Notes under the pieces: model-generated
Database searches by the model: none
What the model saw: the letters and a program-made list of their open reading frames with translations, nothing else
Told to the model about the DNA's origin: nothing
In this document: positions 43,919 through 52,977 of the stretch, in pieces
How positions within the stretch are numbered: the first letter of the stretch is position 1
How the letters are laid out: each line of letters starts with the position of its first letter
From: an uncultured Desulfobacter sp.
Lineage (GTDB): Bacteria; Desulfobacterota; Desulfobacteria; Desulfobacterales; Desulfobacteraceae
Reading direction: 5' to 3'
DNA: 64,000 bases
Assembly: GCF_963666145.1 (NCBI RefSeq)
Contig: NZ_OY762614.1
Span: 6,190,501-6,254,500 of the forward strand
Position numbers and translations under genes: made by a program

Positions 43919-45195
43919 TCTTTTACCCCGCATTCATTGAGATCCAGCAGTGTCCGAATCGGTTTCCCAACCGATTCGGGAAGCAACAACGGCTTTATAT
44001 TTTTCAAAGGATCGTCGGTTAATGATGGGCCCGGGATGGTCTTGAATATGTACAACATCTCATTGGACTCCCATATGGGCGGAAAAAGCTGTCTGGATGA
44101 CAACAATTGCCCTGATTGTCTGTCAAGTGCAGACATGCCTTTATCTTTTTGCCGTTTCCAGGATATGGCATCAAGGTCCAAGGGTAAACGGATGTCGCCG
44201 TGCTCCCCTTTGTGCGCTTCACGGACCAGGGCAAGAAAAAAAGGAGACTGTGTCATGGTCACTGGTATCTGCGGAACGGGGCCTGCAAAAGAAAATAAAG
44301 AACGGGGCATGGTCAGATGATGTTCAAGACTGTCAATATCAGCGCAAAAAACAGTTTCACCTGATAACCCGGCCATAAAAACCTTTGTTCCGGATTGTAC
44401 TGCATCTTTACGTACGTACAAGCCGGAGCGTTTTGAATCATCGGAAACCACTACGACGCCCCGCCAATCATGCACAGCACTGCAAAGCGGCACGGCTGAC
44501 ACGCTTGTCTCAAAACCATCGCAAAAAAAACGATCTCTTTCGATATTGCGCGACAACATGGTCCCCTTTGAAACAGTATACTGGTCAAACCGTCCAGCCA
44601 ATGTCATGGGCATAAGAGAAGGCAACGCGGGCATTTTGTCTTCGGGCGCCACAGCTGCATTATACCGGGAACTTAAAAGCATTGGAATTTGTCGTGTTGC
44701 CACACAATCCTGCCCATGGTCATCAATGGGCAACAACAGATCAACAGCATCTAAACTAAGCAGCGAAAACAGTTGAATGGGATGGTCCACGACGGGCTTT
44801 GTTCCGACAAAAGCATCCGCCTCGCTTGTGACTATGTCGCCAAGGGCTTTAAGAATGAAATCTGCATCAAGCCCCGGGCAGCGATAATCGATCACAGCCA
44901 CAGGCTGTCCATTTTTCCTAAGTTCTGTTAACCGTGCAAAAGCGTGGCTGCATTCAGTCAAAATATCCCCAGGCAAGCGATTTTCCACTCCTTTTAAAAG
45001 ACATTGAATTTTTAAGGGTTCCACTCTTTTTGCAACAGCTTCTTCTGATGTCACGATCAGGGGAAACACCCCCATTTGCCTTAGCCCAACCGCCGTGGAC
45101 AATATGCGGTCCAGTAAATTGCCGCCTTTTACCTGGGTCTGGAGAAGTTCCGACTCACAAGAATCTTCAGGAAATACGGGAAAAACTACATTCAT
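43915..45195 (-). CDS. Unknown protein with a nucleotidyltransferase-like N-terminal half
   Basis: This 426-residue protein's first 200 residues read like a degenerate cytidylyltransferase: strand, then GGNLLDRILSTAVGLRQMGVFPLIVTSEE, then VAVIDYRCPGLDADFILKAL. The CTP-binding RxGSKR motif is absent, so catalysis by the NeuA mechanism is unlikely. The C-terminal half shows no motif I know. It starts four bases inside the preceding NeuA-like gene (ATGA) and may be a regulatory or structural partner of it. Placing it in the fold is inference. Confidence 0.55.
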   Translation of the reverse strand: MNVVFPVFPEDSCESELLQTQVKGGNLLDRILSTAVGLRQMGVFPLIVTSEEAVAKRVEPLKIQCLLKGVENRLPGDILTECSHAFARLTELRKNGQPVAVIDYRCPGLDADFILKALGDIVTSEADAFVGTKPVVDHPIQLFSLLSLDAVDLLLPIDDHGQDCVATRQIPMLLSSRYNAAVAPEDKMPALPSLMPMTLAGRFDQYTVSKGTMLSRNIERDRFFCDGFETSVSAVPLCSAVHDWRGVVVVSDDSKRSGLYVRKDAVQSGTKVFMAGLSGETVFCADIDSLEHHLTMPRSLFSFAGPVPQIPVTMTQSPFFLALVREAHKGEHGDIRLPLDLDAISWKRQKDKGMSALDRQSGQLLSSRQLFPPIWESNEMLYIFKTIPGPSLTDDPLKNIKPLLLPESVGKPIRTLLDLNECGVKE

Positions 45196-45869
45196 AGTGC
45201 TTTTTGAACATACAAGCCCTGGTCTACAATCTTGCGGGCCTGGTGTAAATCCGACCATTCGTCAATATCAACTAACTCAATATCGTTGTCTATGATGTGG
45301 TAATGTGTTCCGAATGACGTTCCCGGAAACACCCAAAATGCATCAAGTAGACCGTATTGCCGGTAGGCACTGTGCAGGCCTTCAGATAAACTTTTTGTTT
45401 TCAAACACCTATAATTCTTTGTCTGTGCATCAAAGTAGCATCTTTTTTTAACCCCTACTTTTCGAACTGTGACAACCCGGCCCCATCGATCTGAAAGACG
45501 TTTCAAAACCGTATTAATCGTAGTAATACGCCTAAAAGGGTGCGTGGGCAGCATCAACGCACAAATATCAGGTTGATAATCGTCCTCCTCGGTCAGCCAC
45601 CTTAGGCAGTGGGCAACAACGCCTTCCAATGCGGAAGTATCGGCAGATAACGCCCTTGGACGTAAAAATGGAACTTCCGCACCATACTCTTTGGCAACAG
45701 ATCCAATTTTTGGGGAATCGGTACTAACAATCACTCTATCAATTTTGGGAATGCTCAGAGCCGTCATGATGGAAAATGCCACCAAAGGTATGTTTCCCAG
45801 CAATTGAAGATTTTTATCAGGTATACCTTTGGAGCCGCCACGCGCAGGTATAATGCATACGATTTTCAT
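45192..45869 (-). CDS. NeuA-like cytidylyltransferase (second copy)
   Basis: This 225-residue enzyme has IPARGGSKGIPDKNL (7-21), STDSPKIG, an RALSADTSALEG segment and LMLPTHPFRR (about 107-116), all typical of the acylneuraminate cytidylyltransferase family. It is the first gene of the second minus-strand block, divergent from the plus-strand pair at 45958. It differs clearly from the copy at 26098-26802, so the locus probably activates two different acids or precursors. The substrate is unknown. Confidence 0.88.
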   Translation of the reverse strand: MKIVCIIPARGGSKGIPDKNLQLLGNIPLVAFSIMTALSIPKIDRVIVSTDSPKIGSVAKEYGAEVPFLRPRALSADTSALEGVVAHCLRWLTEEDDYQPDICALMLPTHPFRRITTINTVLKRLSDRWGRVVTVRKVGVKKRCYFDAQTKNYRCLKTKSLSEGLHSAYRQYGLLDAFWVFPGTSFGTHYHIIDNDIELVDIDEWSDLHQARKIVDQGLYVQKAL

Positions 45870-45957
45870 TAGATTCTTACCTTTATCATTGAAATCGTGG
45901 TATAGCTAGTACCATAAAGTCGTTCAAATCTTGAAACTTAAAAATGGAGCCTGGCAG

Positions 45958-47169
45958 ATGCTCGTAACACATGTCGACATAGAATATGAAAATTTTATAC
46001 AAAAAGTGAATCACAATTTAAATGACTGTCTAAATGGTCTAAAAGAGCAGGTAAACAATATTTTAAGTGGGCTTCAGAGTAATACTGTCCACGATTTTCC
46101 AGTTCGCATCGCAATATATGGCGGAGAGTACAGTGCTTATGTCGCATACAACGCTTTAAAAAGTATTAACGATTTGAAAATAGCCGGGATTATTAGTAAA
46201 TATCCGCCATGCATCGAACTTTCCGAACTACCTCACGTACCTGTGGAAGAATCATTGGACGTGGATTATGTTTTTGTCGCAACGTCCCCACGCCACTATG
46301 ATGTAATTACAAAAAACATCAAAGCGTCCATTCGGGCTCGGGGCATAATTTTCATGTATCGCAGTTGGGGCATCAAATCAGCATCAATTTGCGGCGGCAA
46401 GCTGTCAAATTCTAATGATTCGTTGATATATTTGCCTGTCCGTATAAGAGAATGGAATGATTCTCATGAATACGCCCTACCCCTTCCATTAAACCAAACA
46501 GCTGTAATCCTAATCGATATTTGGGATTTTGATTCAAAAGATTGCCCATATTGCCCCAAATTACCAAATTTTTTAAAAACAGCTCGTAAACATGACCTGG
46601 TGGTTATTCACAGCGTTCACCATACCTGTGATAAAAATTATAAATTCATACAAAAAGGCTCTGCAAAAACTTTTACGGTTCCTGATCCCGAATTGATTGA
46701 AAAGGATGAATGGCCCCCCATGCTCTTTAAAGAAAAGAAGGGTATATTTTCACACAGAGAAAAGGAGCAATACTTTAAATCACAACTATCCGGGAAAAAA
46801 CCACCCATCGGTATCCACAAGTGTGCACTTCCGATAAACAGAGACAAAGAATACATTGAGAGTGACTGCCAAGCCATCCATAATATTTTAAAAAAAAATG
46901 AAATTCTATATATTATCTACATTGGTGGTTCTACACTTCAATGTCTTTTTTTCCGACCTGCAGGGCTTTGGAACATGATGCACAACAAAGGCTATGGGTG
47001 CATATTAATGCGCGATCTGACGTTCCATGAAGAACTTAATATCCATGGGAAAGCAGTTGATTTTAAGCGCTGCGGCATCGGTATTTGCGAAACCATGGGC
47101 GGGTGCTCTTCGGACTCAAGCCTTTTCTTAAAAGCCCTGATGCAGAAAACCTCAACCCCAAACATTTAA
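45958..47169 (+). CDS. Rossmann-like domain fused to isochorismatase-like cysteine hydrolase
   Basis: This 403-residue protein runs from ATG 45958 (GGAG 8 bp upstream; a TTG at 45931 is less likely). Residues about 45-130 form a small Rossmann-like domain (IAIYGGEYSAYVAYNAL). From about 180 onward the sequence matches cysteine hydrolases: ILIDIWDFD with the catalytic Asp near 187, then IGGSTLQC with the candidate nucleophile Cys329. The Lys of the triad cannot be placed surely. It is one of only two plus-strand genes within the long minus-strand locus and is AT-rich. It may hydrolyse an amide or ester; pairing with a Rossmann domain is unusual. Confidence 0.65.
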   Translation: MLVTHVDIEYENFIQKVNHNLNDCLNGLKEQVNNILSGLQSNTVHDFPVRIAIYGGEYSAYVAYNALKSINDLKIAGIISKYPPCIELSELPHVPVEESLDVDYVFVATSPRHYDVITKNIKASIRARGIIFMYRSWGIKSASICGGKLSNSNDSLIYLPVRIREWNDSHEYALPLPLNQTAVILIDIWDFDSKDCPYCPKLPNFLKTARKHDLVVIHSVHHTCDKNYKFIQKGSAKTFTVPDPELIEKDEWPPMLFKEKKGIFSHREKEQYFKSQLSGKKPPIGIHKCALPINRDKEYIESDCQAIHNILKKNEILYIIYIGGSTLQCLFFRPAGLWNMMHNKGYGCILMRDLTFHEELNIHGKAVDFKRCGIGICETMGGCSSDSSLFLKALMQKTSTPNI

Positions 47170-47188
47170 GTGGAAGCATAAGTGTAAT

Positions 47189-48145
47189 ATGAAATCCAAT
47201 TCTTACAGAATCAGCCAAATACGGAACCGCTATCCCTGTCTTAAATTAATCGACAAATGGGCCATCCCGGGACTGCCGTCCAATAATGTGCTCACGCTTC
47301 GTTCTTTTCGACCCGGCGAAATCGCCATAGGAACTGTTTCCGCACCAACTCTGACACTTTTTTCCAGGAGCACGCAAACCTTTTCAACGCTTGACCTGGG
47401 TGCCATGTCCGGCAACCTATGCCAGGTTACGTATCATTTTGCTGTTTCACCGGATGGATCCCATATCATTGTCAATGATCCAAGAGCGCATCTTCTTTTA
47501 CATTTTGATCTGATCAAAGAAAAGGGTAAGGTAGTTGTCGATTTTTCCGAAGACGCAATCAACAGTAATCGTTCCATCAGCGCGCCCCTATGGCTGTCGA
47601 ACCGTCGTTTTCTGGCATCCGAATGGCGCTTGCCGCATACCCTAGAAAAAAAAGTAAATGATGCTTACCATATGCGTCTGAGTGCAGGCCATTCAACGCT
47701 GGTTGATTTTGACGTGGAAGCGGGCACAATGACCCGGATTCAGGACAAACACTTCGATGGTCTGGCATTAGACATTCAACAGGATAATAAGGGCGGATTA
47801 TACATTCATCGATGGGGAAGTGATATCCTTCGACTGGAACCCAATGGGAAAGTATCAACCGTATTCCAAGGGGGCGGCAACAACCTGCACATCAAGTCAT
47901 TTTTACTTTTAGATGACGCTATTCTTGTGGCAGGCAGCGACCACCTTCACCAAAAAAAATTGATTCGCATTTCCCTGGATGGACATTTTATTTGTTCTCA
48001 TCCCCATGCATCCGAAGTATTGGATTCGGTCTGCGGTATATGTTCAACAGCAGACGGTATTTGGATAGGAGATGAACGAGAGCAACGTATCGGTCTTTTC
48101 TCCCAGGGCGGGACACAATCATCTAAAAAACGCGTAAAAACTTAA
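47189..48145 (+). CDS. Beta-propeller-like protein
   Basis: This 318-residue protein is made of short repeated beta-rich segments, such as FAVSPDGSHIIV, GLYIHRWGSDILRLEPNGKVS and ILVAGSDHLHQKKLIRISLDG, the pattern of an NHL/WD-type beta-propeller. It has no signal peptide and no transmembrane helix. It follows the hydrolase fusion by 19 bp and is probably cotranscribed. The role is unknown; a scaffold or sugar-binding lectin-like function is possible. Confidence 0.55.
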   Translation: MKSNSYRISQIRNRYPCLKLIDKWAIPGLPSNNVLTLRSFRPGEIAIGTVSAPTLTLFSRSTQTFSTLDLGAMSGNLCQVTYHFAVSPDGSHIIVNDPRAHLLLHFDLIKEKGKVVVDFSEDAINSNRSISAPLWLSNRRFLASEWRLPHTLEKKVNDAYHMRLSAGHSTLVDFDVEAGTMTRIQDKHFDGLALDIQQDNKGGLYIHRWGSDILRLEPNGKVSTVFQGGGNNLHIKSFLLLDDAILVAGSDHLHQKKLIRISLDGHFICSHPHASEVLDSVCGICSTADGIWIGDEREQRIGLFSQGGTQSSKKRVKT

Positions 48146-48163
48146 TATCATTGCAAATGATAT
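48145..48163. terminator. Hairpin between convergent genes
   Basis: A perfect 8-bp stem (ATATCATT/AATGATAT) with a three-base loop begins at the last base of the propeller stop codon, between two convergent genes. The stem is AT-rich and has no long T tract, so it may be a weak two-way terminator. Confidence 0.4.
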
Positions 48164-48178
48164 AACAATCAGATCTGT

Positions 48179-49063
48179 TTAAAAAAGCGTATCAAACGGT
48201 TCAGACTGGAACACATCAAGTTTTGATTCAACTCCGGCATTGATGATCCGTCTTCCTACCGTTTCAAATTCGGTTCGTGCCAGTCGATATGCCTGCTCTT
48301 GTTTTTCAACCCAAGGACCGCCGATCAAATCTCCGGGTTTATAGTAATCGGCAATACCATAACAGGTTTTTACCAGGTGCATGTTTTCCTCAGTTAACAA
48401 TAAATGACGACCGGGAAGATGCTTGGTCAAGGCCACAAGATTCCCGTAATTGTGGTCAACGCCGATAATGTAAACCGGATCACATCCAAAATGGTATGCC
48501 AGTTGCAGCATGATATAGGTTACGGTACTGCCAAGGTGAACCACCCCTGAAAAATCTTTTGAAAACTGGGGGTAGGCATCTGAAAAATAATAAGGGTTGT
48601 TCCCAGTCCGCGGAACGTTAAAGAAAACAGTATCTGCCGCAGGCGGCAATGCATAAGCATTATAAAGCGCTGCCATTTTCAAAGGACCCTTTACCCGGGG
48701 TAGTTCTTTGCGGCGTGATTCTGTTTGCTCAATATCTTCCAGGACAAGGTAATTCGTGGTAAACCCCCATTTTGAAAACCGTTTGTAAATACCGTTACAG
48801 CCGATGGTAATTTCGTCTTTCAGGGGGGTAAGATCCATTTTATCCAGACTGGGTCCGTTCCCAATGACAAAACACCGTTGTCCTTTGTATCGGTTTCGCC
48901 AATCGGCTATGATATTCTGGTAACCGGGGATACGTTTAGGTTCAGGTTCATCAGCAAGCCATTCTTGAGCATAATGTTCAAAGAATTTTTCCCGGGCCTC
49001 TACAATACGCCGGTATGCCTCGGGTTTATCTTGTTCCGGGAATCGTTTTGTCCATGCAATCAT
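48179..49063 (-). CDS. DUF115 / MptE-like protein
   Basis: This 294-residue member of the DUF115 family has the FVIGNGPSLDKMDL loop (about 65-78), IGCNGIYKRF, and STVTYIMLQLAYHFGCDPVYIIGVDHNYG (about 182-210). The ATG at 49063 is preceded by GGGAG 8 bp upstream; an in-frame TTG at 49078 would overlap that site. It parallels the DUF115 protein at 23937-24707, which has the same GNGPSL loop and TVxYLMLQ segment. A glycosyltransferase role is suspected from Maf relatives. Confidence 0.75.
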   Translation of the reverse strand: MIAWTKRFPEQDKPEAYRRIVEAREKFFEHYAQEWLADEPEPKRIPGYQNIIADWRNRYKGQRCFVIGNGPSLDKMDLTPLKDEITIGCNGIYKRFSKWGFTTNYLVLEDIEQTESRRKELPRVKGPLKMAALYNAYALPPAADTVFFNVPRTGNNPYYFSDAYPQFSKDFSGVVHLGSTVTYIMLQLAYHFGCDPVYIIGVDHNYGNLVALTKHLPGRHLLLTEENMHLVKTCYGIADYYKPGDLIGGPWVEKQEQAYRLARTEFETVGRRIINAGVESKLDVFQSEPFDTLF

Positions 49064-49078
49064 ACTTTTAACTCCCAA

Positions 49079-49990
49079 TCAGGGTTCAGCAGTTAACTGA
49101 GTGAGACCAAGCTCTGCCAGTGTTTCGTCAACCTTTTGCAGATAAAAAGGGTAACTGGAAAATCCGACAAAATGAATCACGGCAGGCTTTGTCCACATGG
49201 TTCCGTCTTTTTTCTTGACCAGTGACGGCCAACCGGACCCCTCATCTATCATGTCAACATAACTTTTGCCCGCACACGCATACATATCCAGGGGCAAATT
49301 GCTCAGTCCAGAATCAGGGTTGATACCGTTCATATCAAAAGAATCATTTTCCATACTTTTTTGATAGGCAATCATGAAATAGGGTTCATCATTGAAATAT
49401 CCTTGGGGCATGGTCAACGGACGCTTTTGCAACAGTTCATCAATCATTTGTCCGAACGCCCATCCCTTCCGGTCTGCCGCACGGCCCACAAACCCGCTAT
49501 TGAGACTCATATTGCGTACATGGATACCGGCATCTTGGGCTTTTTCATGTAATTTGAAAGATTTCCCCATATAATTCAAATCCACATCTTCTTCCCGGTA
49601 ACCGCCATAGATAACGACAGATTCTCGACGAATTATATCGAAAATATCGACAATCCTTTCGCCAAAAACAAAGCAGTCACAATCAAGATACAATAAATTT
49701 TTTTGCCTCAATAACGGATGATGGAAAGGAATCCCCTTAAATTCTCTGGGAATAAAACGATCTTTAGCGATCTCTTCGGCACTACGACGCGCGTAAATGA
49801 TTGACTCAATGGATTCAAAATGCAACCACTCAAGTCCTTTGTACGGGGTTGGATCGGCATTGGCAAAAAAAATAACGTATTGTGCCTGATCCAAAAGAAA
49901 TTTTCTTGCTGATGCCAGGCATGCCACAGCATTTTTTAGATAAACATCTCCAAACGCAAGACAGCAAGCCGCATTTTTTGTGTGTGTCAT
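49079..49990 (-). CDS. Glycosyltransferase with DxD motif (GT8-like)
   Basis: This 303-residue protein has the metal/nucleotide-sugar motif LLYLDCDCFVFG with Asp103-Cys-Asp105, FNDEPYFMIAYQ further on and an IHFVGF segment near the end, a pattern resembling GT8-type retaining transferases. The ATG at 49990 is chosen because AGGAG lies 9 bp upstream; an upstream ATG at 50041 has a poor site. It lies between a DUF115 gene and a B12-type radical SAM gene. Substrates are unknown. Confidence 0.75.
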   Translation of the reverse strand: MTHTKNAACCLAFGDVYLKNAVACLASARKFLLDQAQYVIFFANADPTPYKGLEWLHFESIESIIYARRSAEEIAKDRFIPREFKGIPFHHPLLRQKNLLYLDCDCFVFGERIVDIFDIIRRESVVIYGGYREEDVDLNYMGKSFKLHEKAQDAGIHVRNMSLNSGFVGRAADRKGWAFGQMIDELLQKRPLTMPQGYFNDEPYFMIAYQKSMENDSFDMNGINPDSGLSNLPLDMYACAGKSYVDMIDEGSGWPSLVKKKDGTMWTKPAVIHFVGFSSYPFYLQKVDETLAELGLTQLTAEP

Positions 49991-50041
49991 GATGTGAGTC
50001 TCCTGCAATCGACTTATTTTACTTTGACTATGTAAACACAT

Positions 50042-51367
50042 TTAACCTGACTGCAACGCCTGCCGTTTTTTTTCCCAGACCAAGCGAATTTCATCATTGG
50101 CATCTTTTAAAGAGGCTTCAAATATCTCGTCAGATAGATCCGTAAGGTTGAAGCTAAATTGGAAGGCGCCTTGAAATCGACGAAAAAAATCCTCCTCATT
50201 TTTGATTCGACCTTTTTTAACAGCCCATTTGTAAATATCTGTGCCGGGGTAAGGGGTTAACCGGCGGATATCTCTAGGTGAGGATTCATGTCCGTCAATA
50301 AGCGCCATCAATAACTCTTTGCTGGCATTTAGACTCTCTAAATTTTCTATAGGCTGCCCAAAAATCATAGGGGTCGTTACGTGAATTCCATGTCGCTTTG
50401 TACTTTCGACGGCCTGGTGTATTTGTCGAATCGTAGTCTTTTTATGCATATAATCCAATACCTGCTGATCCCCTGATTCGATACCGTATCCAATAGCTTC
50501 ACACCCGGTCGATTTTAAAGCGAGAAGTTGTTCGTCATCTACGATGTTCACCCGACCGTTAATTCGATATCTAAATTTCAAATTGTTTTTTGCAAACGCA
50601 TCACAAAGCGAAAGACACCGTTCTTTACTGGACATAAAAAGATCGTCATAAAACTGTATGAAAGTAATCCGGTAACGTTCCTGCAGCAAAGCAACCTCTT
50701 GTGCAACCCTTTCCGGGCTTCGAAATCGAAATTTGTTGGTATGGAAACAAAAATTACACCGATACGGGCATCCCCGGGATGTCACCATTACCATATATCG
50801 ATCTTCTTTTGTTGCAGGCGGCAAGGCAGTTTTCAAATAATCTTCCATGGGAAACGCATCCCATGCAGGCAAAGGACAACGGTCAAGATCTTCGTATATT
50901 TCTCCAGGGCCAGTTGAATATATTTCGTCATCAATTCGATAGTGAATGCCCTTTGTCGTAAAGGATTTCAAGTCGGATGGGTAGTGTGTCAGCAAATGGG
51001 GAAAAATTAATTCAGCCTCGCCATCGACTGCAACATCTGCCCCGGTTTTACGTAACATGTATTCCGGGCAGGCACTGGGACCAGGTCCACCAATAATCAC
51101 CTTTGATTCCGGTGCCGTATCATTGATCACCGCCATCAATTTCAGTACACGAGGCAAATTATCAAATAAAAATCCGAAGCTTATAAAATCATACCTTGAT
51201 TTTGATAGTTTTTCTTTAATATCCTCAAGGTCCATTTGCTCTGCATCCATCAGTGCCAGTTCAGGGTAAATATCTGCTTGTCTCAAAGCGGCCACAACAT
51301 ATGCAAGTCCCAAATTAAAGAAATAAATATTGTTTTGTGCTTTAAGCGATATGAGGAGAACTTTCAT
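50042..51367 (-). CDS. B12-binding-domain radical SAM enzyme
   Basis: This 441-residue protein has a cobalamin-binding-type domain (about residues 1-140, IIGGPGPSACPEYML, VDGEAELIFPHLL) and then a radical SAM domain with Cys200, Cys204 and Cys207 (CPYRCNFC). GIESGDQQVLDYMHKKT is typical of methylthiotransferase-like/B12 radical SAM proteins. The ATG at 51367 has an AAGGA site 6 bp upstream. A lipid- or sugar-carbon methylation is the usual chemistry of such proteins; the substrate here is unknown. Confidence 0.85.
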   Translation of the reverse strand: MKVLLISLKAQNNIYFFNLGLAYVVAALRQADIYPELALMDAEQMDLEDIKEKLSKSRYDFISFGFLFDNLPRVLKLMAVINDTAPESKVIIGGPGPSACPEYMLRKTGADVAVDGEAELIFPHLLTHYPSDLKSFTTKGIHYRIDDEIYSTGPGEIYEDLDRCPLPAWDAFPMEDYLKTALPPATKEDRYMVMVTSRGCPYRCNFCFHTNKFRFRSPERVAQEVALLQERYRITFIQFYDDLFMSSKERCLSLCDAFAKNNLKFRYRINGRVNIVDDEQLLALKSTGCEAIGYGIESGDQQVLDYMHKKTTIRQIHQAVESTKRHGIHVTTPMIFGQPIENLESLNASKELLMALIDGHESSPRDIRRLTPYPGTDIYKWAVKKGRIKNEEDFFRRFQGAFQFSFNLTDLSDEIFEASLKDANDEIRLVWEKKRQALQSG

Positions 51368-51412
51368 TGAATTTCCTTTGTGTTGCAGCAAAAAGGCATG
51401 GCTGTTTAAAAT

Positions 51413-52939
51413 TTACTTGAGAAGTGATCGAATGGCGGTTTCCATCTGTTCCCGGTCCACGGATCGACTGTTGCCAATAATCCCCACGGCAAGTCCACCC
51501 ATAAGATTGCCTAAAAAAGCTAAAATTTCCAAATCGACTCCTGCACAGGCAGCCGGCGCGGTAATAGCAAGCAACGCATCCCCTGCGCCCACCCTGTCCA
51601 CTGCATCAAGGTTGAATGCAGGCGCTTCAACAAGTCCTCGTTCTTTTTCATACACAATACAGCCTTTTTTACCCTGGGTTACAGTCATGCATTTTGCGTT
51701 GACAGCCTGAGTTAATGAGGCGATGGAAGAACGCACATTGCAATTATAATCACGCAACTCCGCTTTAAATTCGTTTTGTGCAATGCAACCGTAATCCATG
51801 CGTTGGTATCGACTGATGGTATGCAGTCCCCTGTTTCCTGCGTTGGCCTGGGTGTTTACGGCCAAAAATGGGGACTGATCGCTAAGTATCCCTCGATGCC
51901 GCGCGCTGATGCAGCCATGCCCGTAATCGGATGCAACAACCAGGTCACAATTTTTCATAAGATCCCGGGTTAAGCCTATGAATTCGGCATCGTCCTTTTC
52001 CGCCAGTTCATGATCGTCCATGATATAAATTTCTAAAAATTTTTTCAGGCTATAAGCATCAACAAAACGGCGTTTGACGGTTGTGGGCTTGCCCGCCCGC
52101 GGGAATAGAACAGGATGAACATTGGGATGAAATTTTGAATTGACAAATGATGCGTATTCGTCGCTGTCACCAACCACGCCAATAAAATCAACGCGGTCAA
52201 CAAAATGCGCCATGTGATTTGCAACGGCGACAGCTCCGCCTGCATATGTTTCTGTCCGACGATGTTGAATGGCCAAGACCGAATCTTTTGAAGAAACGCC
52301 CAAACCGTCACAAAAATGATAATCATCGACGATTACATCGCCTACTACCAAAGCCCGAATCGATCGTATTTGTTCCAAAACCGTTGCCACGCCGTCTATT
52401 CCAATGCGGTCACGAAAATTCAGCAAATAACTTTTGACGGATTCAGGCAGAGGAGAAAAATAACGGTTAATCAAAGTGGTGGAGCTATATACGGGACCGG
52501 AGGTAATTACCAACCCGCCGCCGATCCGTTTTACGGCATCCGCTTCCAGCCCCAGTTTTCCTGTCAGATCATCGTCTACACTTTTAAAATCAGCTCCTTT
52601 TGCATAGACATCGGGTTTAATCAGCTCAATCGTCTCAACGGCGGTGGGCCATTCATTGATTGCAACAAAATCAACCATGCTCATGGCAGCGATTGTTTCA
52701 GCCCGCACACTCTCTGTAAATTTGGGGCGAAACGGGCCCTTGTCTACAAAACGGTCCGGGGATACGGTGACCACCAGCAGATCGCCCATACCGGCCGCTT
52801 CTTTCAAATAATGCAAATGCCCTGCATGGAAGAGGTCAAAACATCCATGGCAAAGAACGACCCGTTTGCCCTCACGCACGGAATCCAATCGCGAAGTCAA
52901 TTCATCCAAGTTATAAATTTTAGTTATCTCTTTGCTCAT
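51413..52939 (-). CDS. HldE-like bifunctional nucleotidyltransferase/kinase, reversed domain order
   Basis: This 508-residue protein has an N-terminal RfaE-type cytidylyltransferase domain with GCFDLFHAGH (residues 32-41) and a C-terminal PfkB-type sugar kinase (about 195-505) with the GAGD anion hole (451-454). Escherichia coli HldE has the opposite order, kinase first. In the heptose route HldE phosphorylates heptose 7-phosphate at C1 and then, after GmhB, attaches AMP. The order suggests an independent fusion; nucleotide and sugar may differ. It fits with the SIS isomerase, the phosphatase and the GT9 transferase in the locus. Confidence 0.85.
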   Translation of the reverse strand: MSKEITKIYNLDELTSRLDSVREGKRVVLCHGCFDLFHAGHLHYLKEAAGMGDLLVVTVSPDRFVDKGPFRPKFTESVRAETIAAMSMVDFVAINEWPTAVETIELIKPDVYAKGADFKSVDDDLTGKLGLEADAVKRIGGGLVITSGPVYSSTTLINRYFSPLPESVKSYLLNFRDRIGIDGVATVLEQIRSIRALVVGDVIVDDYHFCDGLGVSSKDSVLAIQHRRTETYAGGAVAVANHMAHFVDRVDFIGVVGDSDEYASFVNSKFHPNVHPVLFPRAGKPTTVKRRFVDAYSLKKFLEIYIMDDHELAEKDDAEFIGLTRDLMKNCDLVVASDYGHGCISARHRGILSDQSPFLAVNTQANAGNRGLHTISRYQRMDYGCIAQNEFKAELRDYNCNVRSSIASLTQAVNAKCMTVTQGKKGCIVYEKERGLVEAPAFNLDAVDRVGAGDALLAITAPAACAGVDLEILAFLGNLMGGLAVGIIGNSRSVDREQMETAIRSLLK

Positions 52940-52977
52940 ATGACGTCCTTATTGCCTGTCAGTATTTATTTGTGCAT

